NCBI RefSeq assembly: GCF_035582795.1
Contig: NC_134368.1
Span: forward strand, 12,568,001 to 12,632,000
DNA from: Mycteria americana
Taxonomy: Eukaryota; Chordata; Aves; Ciconiiformes; Ciconiidae
Length of the DNA stretch: 64,000 nucleotides
Direction: 5' to 3'
Numbering within the stretch: position 1 is the stretch's first letter; each line of letters starts with the position of its first letter. The notes beneath the pieces are model-generated. The model made no database searches. It was not told the DNA's origin and saw nothing but the letters and a program-made list of their open reading frames with translations. A program made the position numbers and the translations under genes. This document shows positions 36,301 through 49,045 of this stretch, piece by piece.

Positions 36301-37624
36301 CCACTTAGAGCAGAACTTGACTTACGCTGCAGGACAGATGTTCACAAATGCTTGGGGTGTTGTAAAGCCTGGCCCGGATATTCAAAGCAGGAGCTTGTCT
36401 CACCCATGCTTTAAGTGATGGGCAGCCAAGCCGGCTGTAGGAGGCGAAGCATCTAATTTGGATGCTAAGGGCAGAAAAGCCAGAGCAAGGGAGACGAAGA
36501 AGAGCAAGTTGGCAGGAGAATAATGAGCCTATTAATTAAATTGATACCATGTAAGATGAGCAAAGGTGACAGAATCTGGATTAATTAAGACAGTAATCAA
36601 AATATTTCTTATCAATTGGAAAGCCGCCAAGTTAGCAGCTGTAAAGTCCCAAGTATGCTAACATTAACACTGGGGAGCAGATCAGTTGCCAGTTCAGGAA
36701 GCAGCACTTTCCCATTTGTGAAAATGCCAAGAAACACATGGCCACAACATCACGCTGAGAAGTCCTTTACAGTCACACAGATTTATACATTTGACTGCAA
36801 TTTCATAGTGCATTTCTTGTCCTCCTTATAACACACTTCCCCCCCGCCCCCTTCAGCCAATTGCCGTCTTTTTCTTCCTTAGGTCACTGATATATAAGGG
36901 CTCTGGTGCACATCAGAAGCCTCACCTCTGTAGACTGGTGTGAATTGAAGATCCTCTGCTTCCCTTCCTTCTCGCAGAGGTTTTCACTTTTGATTTTTTT
37001 CACTCCTTGACATTACACATTTTCAGGGACATTACCACAGAGACACACAAACCTCCTGATAGCTGTTATTAACTTCTGTCTCTACTATATTAGAAGAAAC
37101 TCCATAGCTCAGAAGAAATATTTTTTTTCTCTGCATAACTATTAAATAATTTTTTAAATGTGATTCAAATTTTTTTCCCCTACTTTTTTGGCAGAAAGCA
37201 TCTGGTAAGAAGCTGCAGGCAGCTTTTCCTTGTCTTAGACTAATTGCCTGCAAAATCTTATTGAAATAGCTCTCTTTTTTTCCAAGCCCATGACTCCACC
37301 CGCAGTCTGGATGCAAACACAGGGCTCTCCCCATGCCACCCATGCGTTTACCCTCAGAATAGACAGACACTGGCTTGCAGCATGTGGGGTCTCATGACCC
37401 ACAGTACTTTCCCAGATGTAAGATCTAAGTATGCAACTCCCACTGTTGGATCATTTATTTTGTCAGCTGTGCAGGGAGTTTCTCCCCACTGCTCAGACTC
37501 TTTGAGAAGGCACCTGGAGGGCCATCACATTCTCTTTGTTTATTTTCATTCTCCAGGCAGTTGTTTAAAGACACAGTTCAACTTCCAGAATAAGCAGAGA
37601 AGTGGGGTTATGGGACTGATTGTG

Positions 37625-37700
37625 AATATATATATATATGTATATATGCATATGTAGGTTGTAAAAATATATATATGTATGTGTATGTTTTTGTATATGT
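37625..37700. repeat. AT/GTAT microsatellite
   Basis: Runs of TATATATA mixed with TATG and CATATG units, interrupted by a short unique piece (about 37656-37666). Confidence 0.9.
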
Positions 37701-37869
37701 ACATATCCTAAAGAATTCCTGAAGTTTCCCATTTCCAGAAGGTGGGCATTATATTCATTTCATAGACAGCCATGCAAGTTAAAAATAAAGGAAACGGTCA
37801 AGCAAAAGGAAATCTGGAAGACAGGACATCCCTATGGCAGGCCCAGAGGCAATAAGCAAAGCCTCCAAT

Positions 37870-37957
37870 CTTGGATGCTAACTTCCTTAGGGAACAGATG
37901 CCACTGCTTAGGTATTTTCCGCAGCTTGACACCTGCCTACTAGAGTTAGCATCCAAG
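37870..37957. repeat. Perfect 14-bp inverted repeat (foldback)
   Basis: CTTGGATGCTAACT at 37870-37883 is the exact reverse complement of AGTTAGCATCCAAG at 37944-37957. Inside, after a small symmetrical internal loop, TAGG (37888-37891) can pair with CCTA (37936-37939). The 60-bp centre shows little further pairing, so the hairpin is shorter than a typical pre-miRNA stem. Confidence 0.8.
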
Positions 37958-38545
37958 GAGTGGACCATTGCATGTGACTCTTCGCCCTTCCCTTGTGAAG
38001 ACTTAGAGATGAAAGGGTCAAATTCAGACACGAATCTTGACCATTTAAGAAAAGTAATTGAAATTGTCAATTCATTCTGTTCCCAGCAAGAATGCTTCCC
38101 AGTTCCCCTGTACTGGAAAACTGAAAGGCAAGAGCTCTGCCTTTTTTTCTGCCAAGTTGTGCAGAAAAAAAATAAAATAATTAGAATTGTTCTAGATGAT
38201 ATTTGCAAACTTATAAAAAAACAGGAGAAGGAAAAACTAGATCATGTGTACAACATTACCTTAATTCAAGAAAATAGAAAGTTAATGTTTCTAATAAAAT
38301 CAGATATACAGCCTGGTCTCTATCTCCTGCCTTTGAAAGTGAAAACTCAAGTTAACCTTATCATACAGGGCTGTCTTCATTATCATGGGCTTGCAAATAT
38401 TGAGTTGAAGCAAGAAGATAAAAAAAGAATATCTAAAAAAGCACATCCAATATTTTCCTCTTCAGTCACAAAAATTCCCATTCTTAATAGCAAGTTTAAA
38501 CAAAGTGTACAGCAGATACATTTATTTTTATTTATCTTAGTTTGA
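37898..38545 (+). other. Unassigned 215-codon open frame, doubtful gene
   Basis: The frame is open from 37871, and its first ATG is at 37898, giving 215 residues ending at a TGA. The product would be Lys- and Leu-rich with a charged middle (KLIKKQEKEKLDH) and a hydrophobic end (LFLFILV). I recognise no domain, retroviral motif or signal peptide. About 215 sense codons is unusual in DNA this AT-rich, but a 130-codon frame runs opposite to its first half. It could be chance, a terminal exon of an unknown transcript, or a decayed retrocopy. No splice or promoter signal decides this. Confidence 0.2.
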
Positions 38546-41500
38546 AAATGTTAAAAAAAATTGTAAAAGATTAATTTGGAAATCAGCCCCAAGCTGTTCT
38601 ATAAATATGTTTACATTATTGCCTCAAGAGTTCTTATAACAAACCTCAATACACTTGATAGCTCAATACAATAGAGCTGAAACATGTTGAAACACGAACT
38701 GAAAATTTCAGGAAATTTTTCAAAACATGATAAAGTTAAGTAGAGACCTCTTTTGTTCAGGATTATTTTATAGAAACATGAAATTAAAAATGTGACTTTT
38801 TTACTTCTTAAAAAATCCTTATGCTAAGAAATTACAATAAACCGTAAGAATATGTGAATATGAACACACAAATGTATGAATTTTCAATAGAAAGTTGAAA
38901 ACCGTTTTTAAGAGTGTACAATCTGTTTTATAACTTGTTTCATATGCTACACATTTGACAACAGAGGAAAAAATCCAAAAAATATCAAGAATCATTGGGA
39001 GTTTTGCTTTTAAGAGAGGACATTTTTTGAGCAATAAAAAACAGGTAAGCAGTTCCACTCGGCTTTAGACAAAATGTATTCTTCTAAAGAGCTATATCTC
39101 AGTCCTTGATACAAGTACGCTCTTTTCCTCAATCTCTGTCCTGGCAGAGATTTAGCATATTAAACGACCCAGGAGTGTGTGGGGAAGAACTGCTTTTATC
39201 ACTCAGCAGCATGCTGGTAGCTATAAGTTGTTAGCAATAAGTGATGCAATTAAGTGTTTCTTGGAGTGATCTTCATACATAATTATGGTTCCATTTTGAA
39301 CTACGCGTCACTAATAACACTGTACCTGCTCTGTAATTAGGTGACTACCTTGTATTTCTGATGTACTCACGAGCTGTACAGCAAGAACAAGCTACTCCGC
39401 GGCACTGTAAAAAGCCATCTCTCGCTGAGACACAATAGACATCATCTAGTCAATACAAAATGTATTTTAAATACTGTTTCCAGAGTTAGCAGTGATCAGA
39501 ACAACTTTTTTCCCCCAACAGTATAATTACATTTCAAACTTGAATATCTTGTTGATTTTCAACAAACATTTTAATTACAGCATGCAACCTTTCGATACTT
39601 CTCAAAGTGGTACTTATTTTTTATTATATACATCACAGTGGACCCTAAAGAGAGACCTCAGCAACCCGCCAAGGAAGCAGCTACTCACATGGAGCATCAA
39701 AGACCCTGTACCTCTCATGGTGGGACATGACCAGGTGGGACCTACTACGTAAGGAGCAGACTCATAGGATCTATATACCTATGATGCATTATTCACAGCT
39801 ACCCAAGGCATTTGTTAGATTACAATACTTCCAATAAAAAAGTCAAGAAGCAATTAGCCTGAGAAGGACAAAGATGTTGGAAGATGTATTTTTATGTAGA
39901 AAACACCTGGGTTTCATGATAGGGTCTCTATTTCTTTCTGAGAAGAGTAAGGGAGACCTTCATTTTGCTAGAAAAAGTTGATTGATTGACACAAACAGAC
40001 AGCTGAAGACTTGGGTTTTGTTCCAGTGCCAAACCAGTTCAATTCCTGATCTCAAAAACTGTTGCAGCTTCATATTCCTCCCCATGCCCAGCAATCCCTC
40101 AGCAGGGCACTGTCCCCCGCAGCCCTTCCCGCACCCAGAGGAGATGCATCAGCTGGCACCGCATGGCTCTCACCAGCGACTGTCAGGAGAGCTGAATTAC
40201 CCCGTGCGGACCCATCTGTCAACATGAGTGACTGGAAAAAAATGTTCCCCAAGAAGTGTCTGGGGCAGGAGAACCTCTCTTTGGCACTAACGCTGTTAAG
40301 ACAACCGTTCCGGAGCTGAGGAGGTCTGCTGCAGGCAGATGATGTGTTCTTCTGCAGCAGGAACACACCTTTCATCTTGTGATGTCTCTTCTCCCCCGCA
40401 TTATACACAGCCCAGTGGTGGTCACTCTGACCTGTGATCGCCTGGAGGGAAAAGCATGTCTCTTTTTATTTATATTGTCTGCCTCAGCTGTGTGCCTCAG
40501 CCCTGAATCTGAGTGCAATTTTTGTAGGTACCATAAACATTAATAAGAGCAGTGAATATGAAGACAGAGTGCTGCTCTGTGAGTAATTACAGGTTTTTCA
40601 AATAACATAATTTCCTAGTTAACATTAGAAAAGTGACTGAGAATTGCTATAAATGTAAACATATGGATGTGGGTGCCTCTTTCCTGATATCAGCATTTTC
40701 ATGAAAGCAATTTAAATGAGAGAAGTGCAAAAGGAATTTATTTTTAGAGTGTGCTTTCCATAAGTGTTTATAGGGCTGGATAAAGTAATGCAGAAGAAGT
40801 TTTCAGAATAAAGGGTGCAGTCACCTTGAAATGCACACTAATATGAATTTTAAATAAAACTCACAGTTCCATATTAGCGCAAACACTTTACAAAATATTG
40901 AGCTGAATGGCAGAGCAGTATCTGGACCTTTCCAATTTATTCTTTATAACCTGAACACTGTCTTTTTTGTGGGTCCATCGATTATACCTTCACAGAAGAA
41001 CTTCAAATGGCACGGCAGATGCAATGACATCCCAGTGCTTGTTTGAGGTGAAAGACACCAATAAAGGATTTTGCTGTGATCGTATAAGATTTTACTTTCC
41101 CCTAAGCTGTCTGCCTTTCTACCTGCTCTGACTGCAGAGCCCATGTTGCACATTCAGGTGTATTTGCACAAATGCACTTTAATCAATGGACTGTAAGTGG
41201 GAAGAACTGAGGTACCAGCTCACACACCCCACCGCTGGCTCGGCTGTGATTCCCTTCATCTGGGGCAAGCGTTAGGCTCCTCGTGCTTGGGCATATGGAG
41301 TGAAGGAAAGAAGGGCAGTGAGGTCTTAAATCCACAGCTTAGAATAGAAATTGCCAGAACTGCAGTTTACAGAGATCTTCCCACAGAACGATACACGGGG
41401 GGGCTGTCCTCGTGAGGAGGGCGGCCTTAGTTTGATACCATATGGATTTATTTCATTTCACCAAGAAAGCTCTTGTGGTTGAACGCTGACTTTAGGAAAA

Positions 41501-44500
41501 CCCTAAAGACCTGAAGGAAGAGTTTTGCAAATGGAAGGGGTACAAAATACCCTGGGGACGGCCTGCGATGGAGGAAATGTGACCAGTTCACTTGTGTTAC
41601 GTATGGAGGTTGACTTATTGGAACAAACAAAACACAATTTTGAAACAGCGTATTCCTACTAATAATTTATATTGCATCAACAGAGCTCAGGCATCACCTA
41701 GAACATTTACTTCGATTTCAGTAAGTTTGGGATCAAATCTTTCACATCCTCATCAGACCTGTTGAGAAATCAGGCTGACAGAAAGCAAACTCCCCAGAAA
41801 GATTACAATGCCTTACACTTGGTTTAAAGATTAATCCCTTTTTTTTATCCATGGGCTCCAAATGACAGGATTGTACCAAAATTCACCAAAATAACAGACT
41901 TACAAGCAGTAACCCTCAGGTGCTTTTTGAGTCAAAGGAATATTTTTGCCTTTCTTGGTCATTAACTTTTTTTGCCAACAGTGATCAGTGTCAGGTTTAA
42001 GTCCCACTGTATAGCTTTTTTCACTAAAACCAGGGAAGTAAAAAAGAAAAGTGTGACTGGCTTATTAGGAACAGTTATGAGTAATTGCAATGTACAGTTG
42101 CTAAATGCAGTTTTGCTATTAACAGAAAAGAGAAACAAAGTCCACCCACTTGCTGAGGATGAATGGGTTGATGCTGTAATAGAGACAGCAGCATGTGGCA
42201 AATCAAAATTTAAATTTCAGGATGCAGAGATTGCATCAGGGAAGCTAGAGAGGAAACTGCTGTCCTGCAGGTCAGAGCCCTGTTCAGAAGTCCACTGGGT
42301 TCCTATGAGCTGCCTTCCCATCAGGGTTGAGGACCTTCAAAGGAAAGCCCAAACTGAGGAAGCCTTACTGGTTTCCAAACACCTCATTTAAGGGCTTCCA
42401 CCTTATCTATCCAAGTGAAATCCGTGTGGGATGCCGTCAGCCGAGCCAATGTCTCTTAGCAGGGAGCTGACTGGTAGGCAGAGACAAGACTGAATAAGCC
42501 GCTTGGTGTAATTGGCAGCTCGTAAAGCCAGGGTGAAATTGGAGTCATCACAAACCAGACTGTTCCTATGCTGAAGGGAGAATAGAAAAGGTCTCTTTCT
42601 CTTTCTGGTGACCCCTTCAGATGAAGTTAAGCTTCCTTTTGGGGGATGCAGAATCTGGATTCTTAGTCTGAAAATTAATACTGTGGCTTTGGTGGCATAT
42701 TGTGGGACACAGAGGAATGGAGGCTACAAGGCCATACCAACAAGACATTAACAAGATTGACAAAAGGACCTTCAAAAGATACAACAGACATGGAGCCCAT
42801 CTAATGCTCTTTCCCACCAAACTCAACTATTCTCAGTTCCAGTGCTGAGCTGAGCCAGAGGTTCATGGAGGCAAAGCTGGTATTCATAAATCCTGACTTT
42901 GGACATGCCCAGCCCTTCCTGGCAGGCAGACATCTCCAGGAGAACATTCAGAGCATGTAGGTTAGGCAATCATTAGGCTATTAAATGAGGTGCTCTGAAT
43001 CATGCTCTGCAGGAATGTACCTCTCTCCATTCTCTACCTGCGCAGCCTAGATTCCTAATTAAGCTACAGCGAATAGCAACCTGAATAACTAACAGACTAC
43101 TTACTGCTGGGCAATCATGAGCTGGGATTTGTTCTTTCAGAGTCTAGTGTGAAACCCAGGAAAATAAAGCCTGCTCCTGAAGATACCAGTGTATGACCCC
43201 AGGTATCCAAGTAGCTTTTTTGACTTCACTGTAATGACTTATATGTGTGGAGTGTCTATAGAATGGTGCTTCAGCAGAAGTTATCACAATACTTCACAAC
43301 CAGTAAAATCTGACTGCTTCTGTTTTCCCAGATAATAGCATTCATCAAAATCCACAAGCAAGACATATAACTCAATCTGTTAACCCAAAAGAACATTGCA
43401 CTGCTCCAGTAACTATTGATAGGGTGTTTGTTGATTTTCATTTTCTGATAAAATTGTATTTTTTCATTCTTTTGTACAGTTGTACAGTTCACTAATGAAC
43501 TGGACATTGTCCTGGAATGAAAAGAAATCCAGTTCTATTATTTCATACTCAGTTCATCCAGTTCATCTTGGTCATCACCTGTTTCTCTCTTTTTTTTTGT
43601 CTTTTTTTTGAGGATCTGTATTCTCTGTGCATATGCACAGCAAGTTTTCCTGGGATGCTCACCAATGAGTAACTTTATTTACAGCAGAAACAGCCAGACA
43701 GAGAGTCTCACGTTGAGATCGGGCGTAGGCAAGCTTTCTTGGCAGGAGCTTGGCATAGCTGCATCACTCAGAAGCATGAGCTTCAGCAGCATTTGCTTAT
43801 ATTTGAGGCACAAAGATATTTTTCAGTTCCTGAATCCCTGCTTTCCAGTGTACTTTAATAAACTGTAAAAATAAACGAAGCCAACACAAGATGATTATAA
43901 AAATAAAATTAAAAACAATCCTGTCAAGATGGCATGCGGAGCATCCACTTATGCAAAGGGTCCCAAACACCACCCTCATTTATTCTTTACAGTCCCCATG
44001 CTCTCTATAGGAAGAAAATGTAAAAAATGACAGAGGTTCTTGGTTAAAGAATGACTGGTAGAAATTATGATTGCTTGAACAGTGCATGCTTTAAAGGTAC
44101 AAACACCATGATGAGCTTACCTAGGACATTCAGTTGCAGTGACATTGCTCTGTGCCGAATTGCAGCAGTCAAGGAAAAGTTTTGAATCTTTATTTCTGTG
44201 TCAGAGAGTCTGACAACACACTGGATGGCCACAGGGAAAAATGTTTTTTTTGTAACTGGGGAAGGCCAGGATGGAAGTCCTGACTGTGCTTTCAACCTTG
44301 CCTGGGAGAAGGGAGAGGTACACTGTCCACTGCCCCTCACAGAGCAACTGGTAGGCTCCAGCTCAAGGACCTACCACTGCTGGCAAACATGCTCACTCTT
44401 AAATGCATCAATCCTCCTTATTTAAAAAAAAAAAGGCCAGTAATTTCTGTAGATTCTTCTAGTTTCTTGTATCTTATTGCTTCCAGTGTTTTTATCAAGT

Positions 44501-45968
44501 CAATTAAAAAGCAAGATTATTGATATCCACCTGCCCTGGCGGTGCTCAGGGCCCCTGTGCCAGCTCTTCTGAGAAACCCACCGGAGTCTGGCATAAACAC
44601 ATGGGGAAGCCAGCTCTCCCTTTGGATTGCCAACAGAATGAGTCGATGGCGTATAGTGGCTGACTGGAGAGGTTTAATGTATTTATTGCTGAAGTGGACT
44701 TTCAGCCAATTCGTTTGGTTTTGCATGCTTTTTCTGTGAGCTTCACTGAGGCAAGGTTAGTGCTCAGCAGCTGGAAATCATGTGTTATGTGATCCCAAAT
44801 AGCTTAGTATCATTCTTAACACTTAATTCTTAATCTAATACTATGTGCACTCATATTTCTTTAGAGAGAAATTAAACCCACTGAACTACTCAAATTTCAA
44901 GGGAAGAGGAACAAGTTGGTATATTAAAACTTGCCCTTTCATTTTAGTGTCTCAGGTAAGTCCAAAATGGGAGCCCATCCATATACCATTTTCTTCCAAG
45001 CAGGAGGCAAGCAAAATTGTATAGGAATCTTGCTTTACCATATTTTGATGTAGGTTTTAAAAATGTTATGGAAATGCCTTATGCTGTGAGATTTCCATCA
45101 TACAAGATGGTTGCTATCTCAAGAAAACCAAGAAAATAAATTGTCCAGTCTTACAAGAGCAGGAGTGTGATCCAGAAGAGTAGGAGTAAGTATTTATTTG
45201 CAAAATAGATGATGCCTCAAAATCTCTGGTGAGCATCTGTCTGCTGCTGGATGGCACCTAAGCCGCCTTTTCATCCTCGCTGATACCCAGAGGCAGGGTG
45301 CTGTGGCAGCTCGGTTCCCTGCCCCATCCAACAGGCATGGGGCACGTCCAGCACAGCCAGGGACACCCCCTAAAACTGGGCTGCAGTTGCTTTCTCCTTA
45401 CAACCCAGCCAGTAACAGTAAAATACACAGAGATCTGGAGGCCGACGAGGGTGAGATCTGAATCAATGTGGTTTTCTCTGCTTTCTGTTGGGACTGAGCA
45501 ACAGTGTGGAAAGGGCAATGAGACTGCTCACTTGGAAAAGGAGAGGAAGCGCTTGGCTATCTCCTCGTGATACAGACACACTGCTTCTGTGGGCCTGAAT
45601 TCAAAACACCCCATTGAGCATTATACATTCAAGAGTCTTTGAATACAAAGGCAAAAACCCCACCTTGGAAATAACTTGGAAGAGAAACTCATCTAAGGAC
45701 TCTTAGTGTCTTGTACTCATATGGAAGACAAGCCTTAAAGCCATTTTCCACTTTTTTCTCCTCAAGGCTATTTTATGACACAGAATCCATAGAGAGATGG
45801 GAAATCCCCCTCCCCATAAACATACCTTTTCTCTGGCCATTCTGGCAGGCTGCAGCTGTGGGGCTTTTCCTCCTTCAGACTGAAGTAGGACAATAAATGT
45901 ACGTATTTTATGTAAGAGATACTGCCATTAAACAGCTATAGACAATAACAAAAAAGGCATCATAGGGG

Positions 45969-45986
45969 AAAAAAAAAAAAAAAAAA
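45969..45986. repeat. Poly-A tract, 18 bases
   Basis: An A run after CATAGGGG. No LINE body is visible upstream. Confidence 0.9.
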
Positions 45987-47788
45987 GAAAAACCCCAACT
46001 CTTCCTTAGTTCTTCCAAATAACCGACAAGGGTTACTATTTGCATAGTAGGGAGCTCAGCGTAGATTACAGGTGGCTAAAGACCTGAGTCAAGCTAAGCT
46101 CTGAAGAAATAAAGGATTTCAGTGACCTTCCTATCACCATTTTTTCATCCTATCTAACTTTAGGCAGCTTCTTACCAGCTGCATAGGGATTTCAGACCAT
46201 CCAGAGGTTTTCTGTAAACTATAATAATTAATAATTACAGTTTTCTATAAACTATAATAATAAACTATAATAAATAATTTGTAAATGTTATATATATAGA
46301 TATGCAAATTACATACATAAAGATGTTCTCTACCTAACTCTAGATTTTAGATACTGTTTATTGGACTAGGTGCTTAAAACCAAGGTACTGCAATACTCCG
46401 ATTTTACCCTTAATCCAATGCACAGTTCTGTTTATCCATCAGATGAAATAACCAAAGATAAGTGAAGCATAATGACGTTTATGAAAACAAGCAGTCCCTC
46501 TAGGCTGCATGGAGTATTCTATGTGGAAATTTTTTTCCTCATCAAAAGAAATCTAATAAAAATCAGCAACAATGGAATAAGTTCCTTCACTGCTCTTCTT
46601 CTTACTCTGCAGGAAAAATGCACTGGGAGGAGAATGGTGAGAGTTTTTGCCTGACAAAACATTTTTCAGCTGTCAGACACAATGAGAAGCATCATTTGTA
46701 TACAGGTTATAATGTATAGACAGAGTGAATGAACATTTCAAAGTTGAAAACTTTAGAATGGAAGTAATGAGTTAGTCATATGGCTTTGCAAAGGCATAGT
46801 AAATACAGTCTTCATTTTTTCAGTCTAGTTTATGTGTTTGGCTTTTAATATTAGGATCGAGATTAAATCTCTTTCTTTGAAAAATAAAGTCTCTGCTGTC
46901 TGTGAGCCTGATACAGGAATTACTTGCTAATGCTCTGTTGCCTGTATTTTATTTTTGTTTTTTCATGCAGGAAATCAGAGTAGGTGATCACAATGGTCCT
47001 GCCAGGTTTAAGATATGAATAGAAATGAACAAATCTGACATTATAATGGAAGTTCTCTTTTTCTTTTTTAACTTGAAAGGCAAAGAAATGCAAATTCAAA
47101 CCTAGGACAGTGCAACGTTTAATGTCTGAGCACCTAGCTCTCTCATATCCTAGCTATTTTTTCCTGTTATCTTAAAATAAATTGGTTCCAGTTTTTGCAT
47201 TTAATAGATTTCTCACATAATAATTTATTTCTTTAAAACAAAAGAATACCTACATTGAAACTACTGAAAAATAATCAGACAGAGTTTTCGTTAAATGGCA
47301 TTAGGGTAGTCTGTACAGCTTGAGACTTCTTTGGATTCAGGAGTGTTGAAATCTTCTATCAGTCCCTGGGATCAGAGGCTGGGACCTCAGAGACACATGC
47401 AGGTGGACTTCTGTGTCAGCTGGAATGTCACCACAGGATAGTGGCCAAAGTGGCTTTTAGTGAAGGCGTCATTCAAGAAAAGTGCTTCTCGCTACCTGCC
47501 TGAAATTACAGCCTTTTTTCAGGATATTAACTAATGAGAGCCTGCTCTTGTTGTTCAGTGCAACTAGTTCAACTGCTGACTGACACTTGAATCTTCCTTG
47601 GGAACTTTACTGGGGACTAGATTTGCAGGAAAATCCATTATTTTATTTTCCTAGTAAATCTAATTAATCACTTGCTAAATACTCTAGCATTTTTTTTAAC
47701 TGGATATGTAAGCACAATTGATCCAAATTTAAAAGGAAAGGCTGAAAATACCTATATGTTTCTTATTTCACGCTAAAAATGGGGAGCA

Positions 47789-47810
47789 CTATCAGTGTTT
47801 TCACTGATAG
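47789..47810. repeat. Small perfect hairpin, 9-bp stem and TTTT loop
   Basis: CTATCAGTG at 47789-47797 and CACTGATAG at 47802-47810 flank four Ts. A hairpin of this size is expected by chance about once in several windows of this length. Confidence 0.7.
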
Positions 47811-48452
47811 CACTATTCAGTATTTTCAGAATTATTAATTCACTGTTCAGTTCCTTAACTCGTGTTACTTGGACTCCATCCATTACTCAAACCAGGGATG
47901 TGCTTTTTTTTAACTAACATTGTGCCACTTTCTTTGGTCATATAAGACTCCCAGTGACTTCAGAGGTCACGCACAATGATGCTAAGACCACAGGATTTGA
48001 CTCATGAAACATTATCTGCAGCTACACTTGGATGTCTAAATAATGAGACACCTCAGACTAAAACCTCTGCCCCAGGAACCCAAAGTCTTTTAACAGTAAT
48101 AGGCAGATTTGAGGAGGTTTTGCACATTTACAGCTCATCCTATTATAAATGAATTGAAAAGTCAGCTATAAAGGCTTAAGCCTCAATACAATAAAGAGGG
48201 ATGATCCTAGTAAAGGCTACAATTTATTCCCTTTTCCTCCAGTGATGCCTTTTTCTGTTAAACTCATATTGGCTTCTCAGTATATTCTGCAAATGGAGGC
48301 TTGCAGAAGTACACTGGTAATGGGAATAAGTGAAAAATAATTTAAAGAAATGAAGAACAAATTTTAGAGTATTTCTGTTGGTGAAGGATAAAATGGAAGC
48401 AATAAGTAGAACAAATAAAGAAATGCAATACATGAAATGCAAGCTGAACATG

Positions 48453-49045
48453 TGTCCTGGTTTCGGCTGGGATAGAGTTGATTTCCTTCCTAGTGGCTGG
48501 TGTAGTGCTGTGTTTTGGGTTTTAGTATGAGAATAATATTGATAACACGCTGATGTTTTCGCTGTTGCTAAGTGGTATTTACACTGGTCAAGGACTTTTT
48601 TTTCAGCTCCCCATGCTCTGCCAGGTGCCCAAGAAGCTGGGAGGGGGCACAGCCAGGACAGTTGATACAAACTGCCCAAAGGGCTATTCCATACCATATG
48701 GCGTCATGCTCAGTATATAAAGCTGGGGAAGAAGAAGGAAGGGGGGGGACATTCGGAGCGATGGCGTTTGTCTTCCCAAGTAACCGTTACGCGTGATGGA
48801 GCCCTGCTTTCCTGGAGATGGCTGAACACCTGCCTGCCCATGGGAAGCAGTGAATGGATTCCTTGTTTTGCTTTGCTTGTGTGCGTGGCTTTTGCTTTCC
48901 CTATTAAACTGTCTTTATCTCAACCCACGAGTTTTCTCACTTTTACTCTTCCGATTCTCTTCCCCATCCCACCGCGGGGGGGGGGGGGGGGAGTGAGCGA
49001 GCGGCTGCGTGGTGCTTAGTTGCCATCTGGGGCTAAACCACGACA
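48453..49045 (+). mobile_element. Solo LTR of an avian endogenous retrovirus (ERVL-like)
   Basis: The 593-bp unit starts TGTCCTGGTTTCGGCTGGG and ends CTAAACCACGACA, with TG...CA termini. It is flanked by ACATG and ACAGG, a 5-bp target duplication with one mismatch. Inside are a TATA box (TATATAA, 48714-48720), an ATTAAA poly(A) signal (48903-48908) and a 16-base G run (48976-48991), in the expected U3-R-U5 order on plus. No gag, pol or env sequence and no second LTR is present, so it is a recombination remnant. The sequence resembles, from memory, the LTR family common in zebra finch and other Neoaves. Class assignment (ERVL) is inferred from the 5-bp duplication and that resemblance. Confidence 0.88.
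48714..48908 (+). promoter_or_regulatory. LTR core promoter and poly(A) signal
   Basis: TATATAA at 48714-48720 and ATTAAA at 48903-48908 are the only core signals visible in the solo LTR. They would mark the U3/R start and the poly(A) site. Whether they still act is unknown. Confidence 0.6.

Larger units (their letters stand above)
33362..48452. other. Intergenic, about 15 kb, no recognised gene
   Basis: This is the longest stretch without an assignable element. It holds the long open frame and foldback at 37.87-38.55 kb, an AT microsatellite at 37625-37700, an 18-base poly-A tract near 45969, AT-rich tandem words near 46210-46280 and clusters of homeodomain-type ATTA words (36.52-36.62 kb). 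Other open frames of 100-140 codons (for example plus 41972-42391) show no domain and often overlap equally long frames on the other strand. Confidence 0.6.

Noticed and set aside
41972..42391. 139-codon plus-strand frame
   Set aside because: It opens at TTG, overlaps a similar-length opposite frame and shows no domain; likely chance.
48224..48697. 157-codon minus-strand frame
   Set aside because: It partly overlaps the solo LTR in antisense and has no domain.
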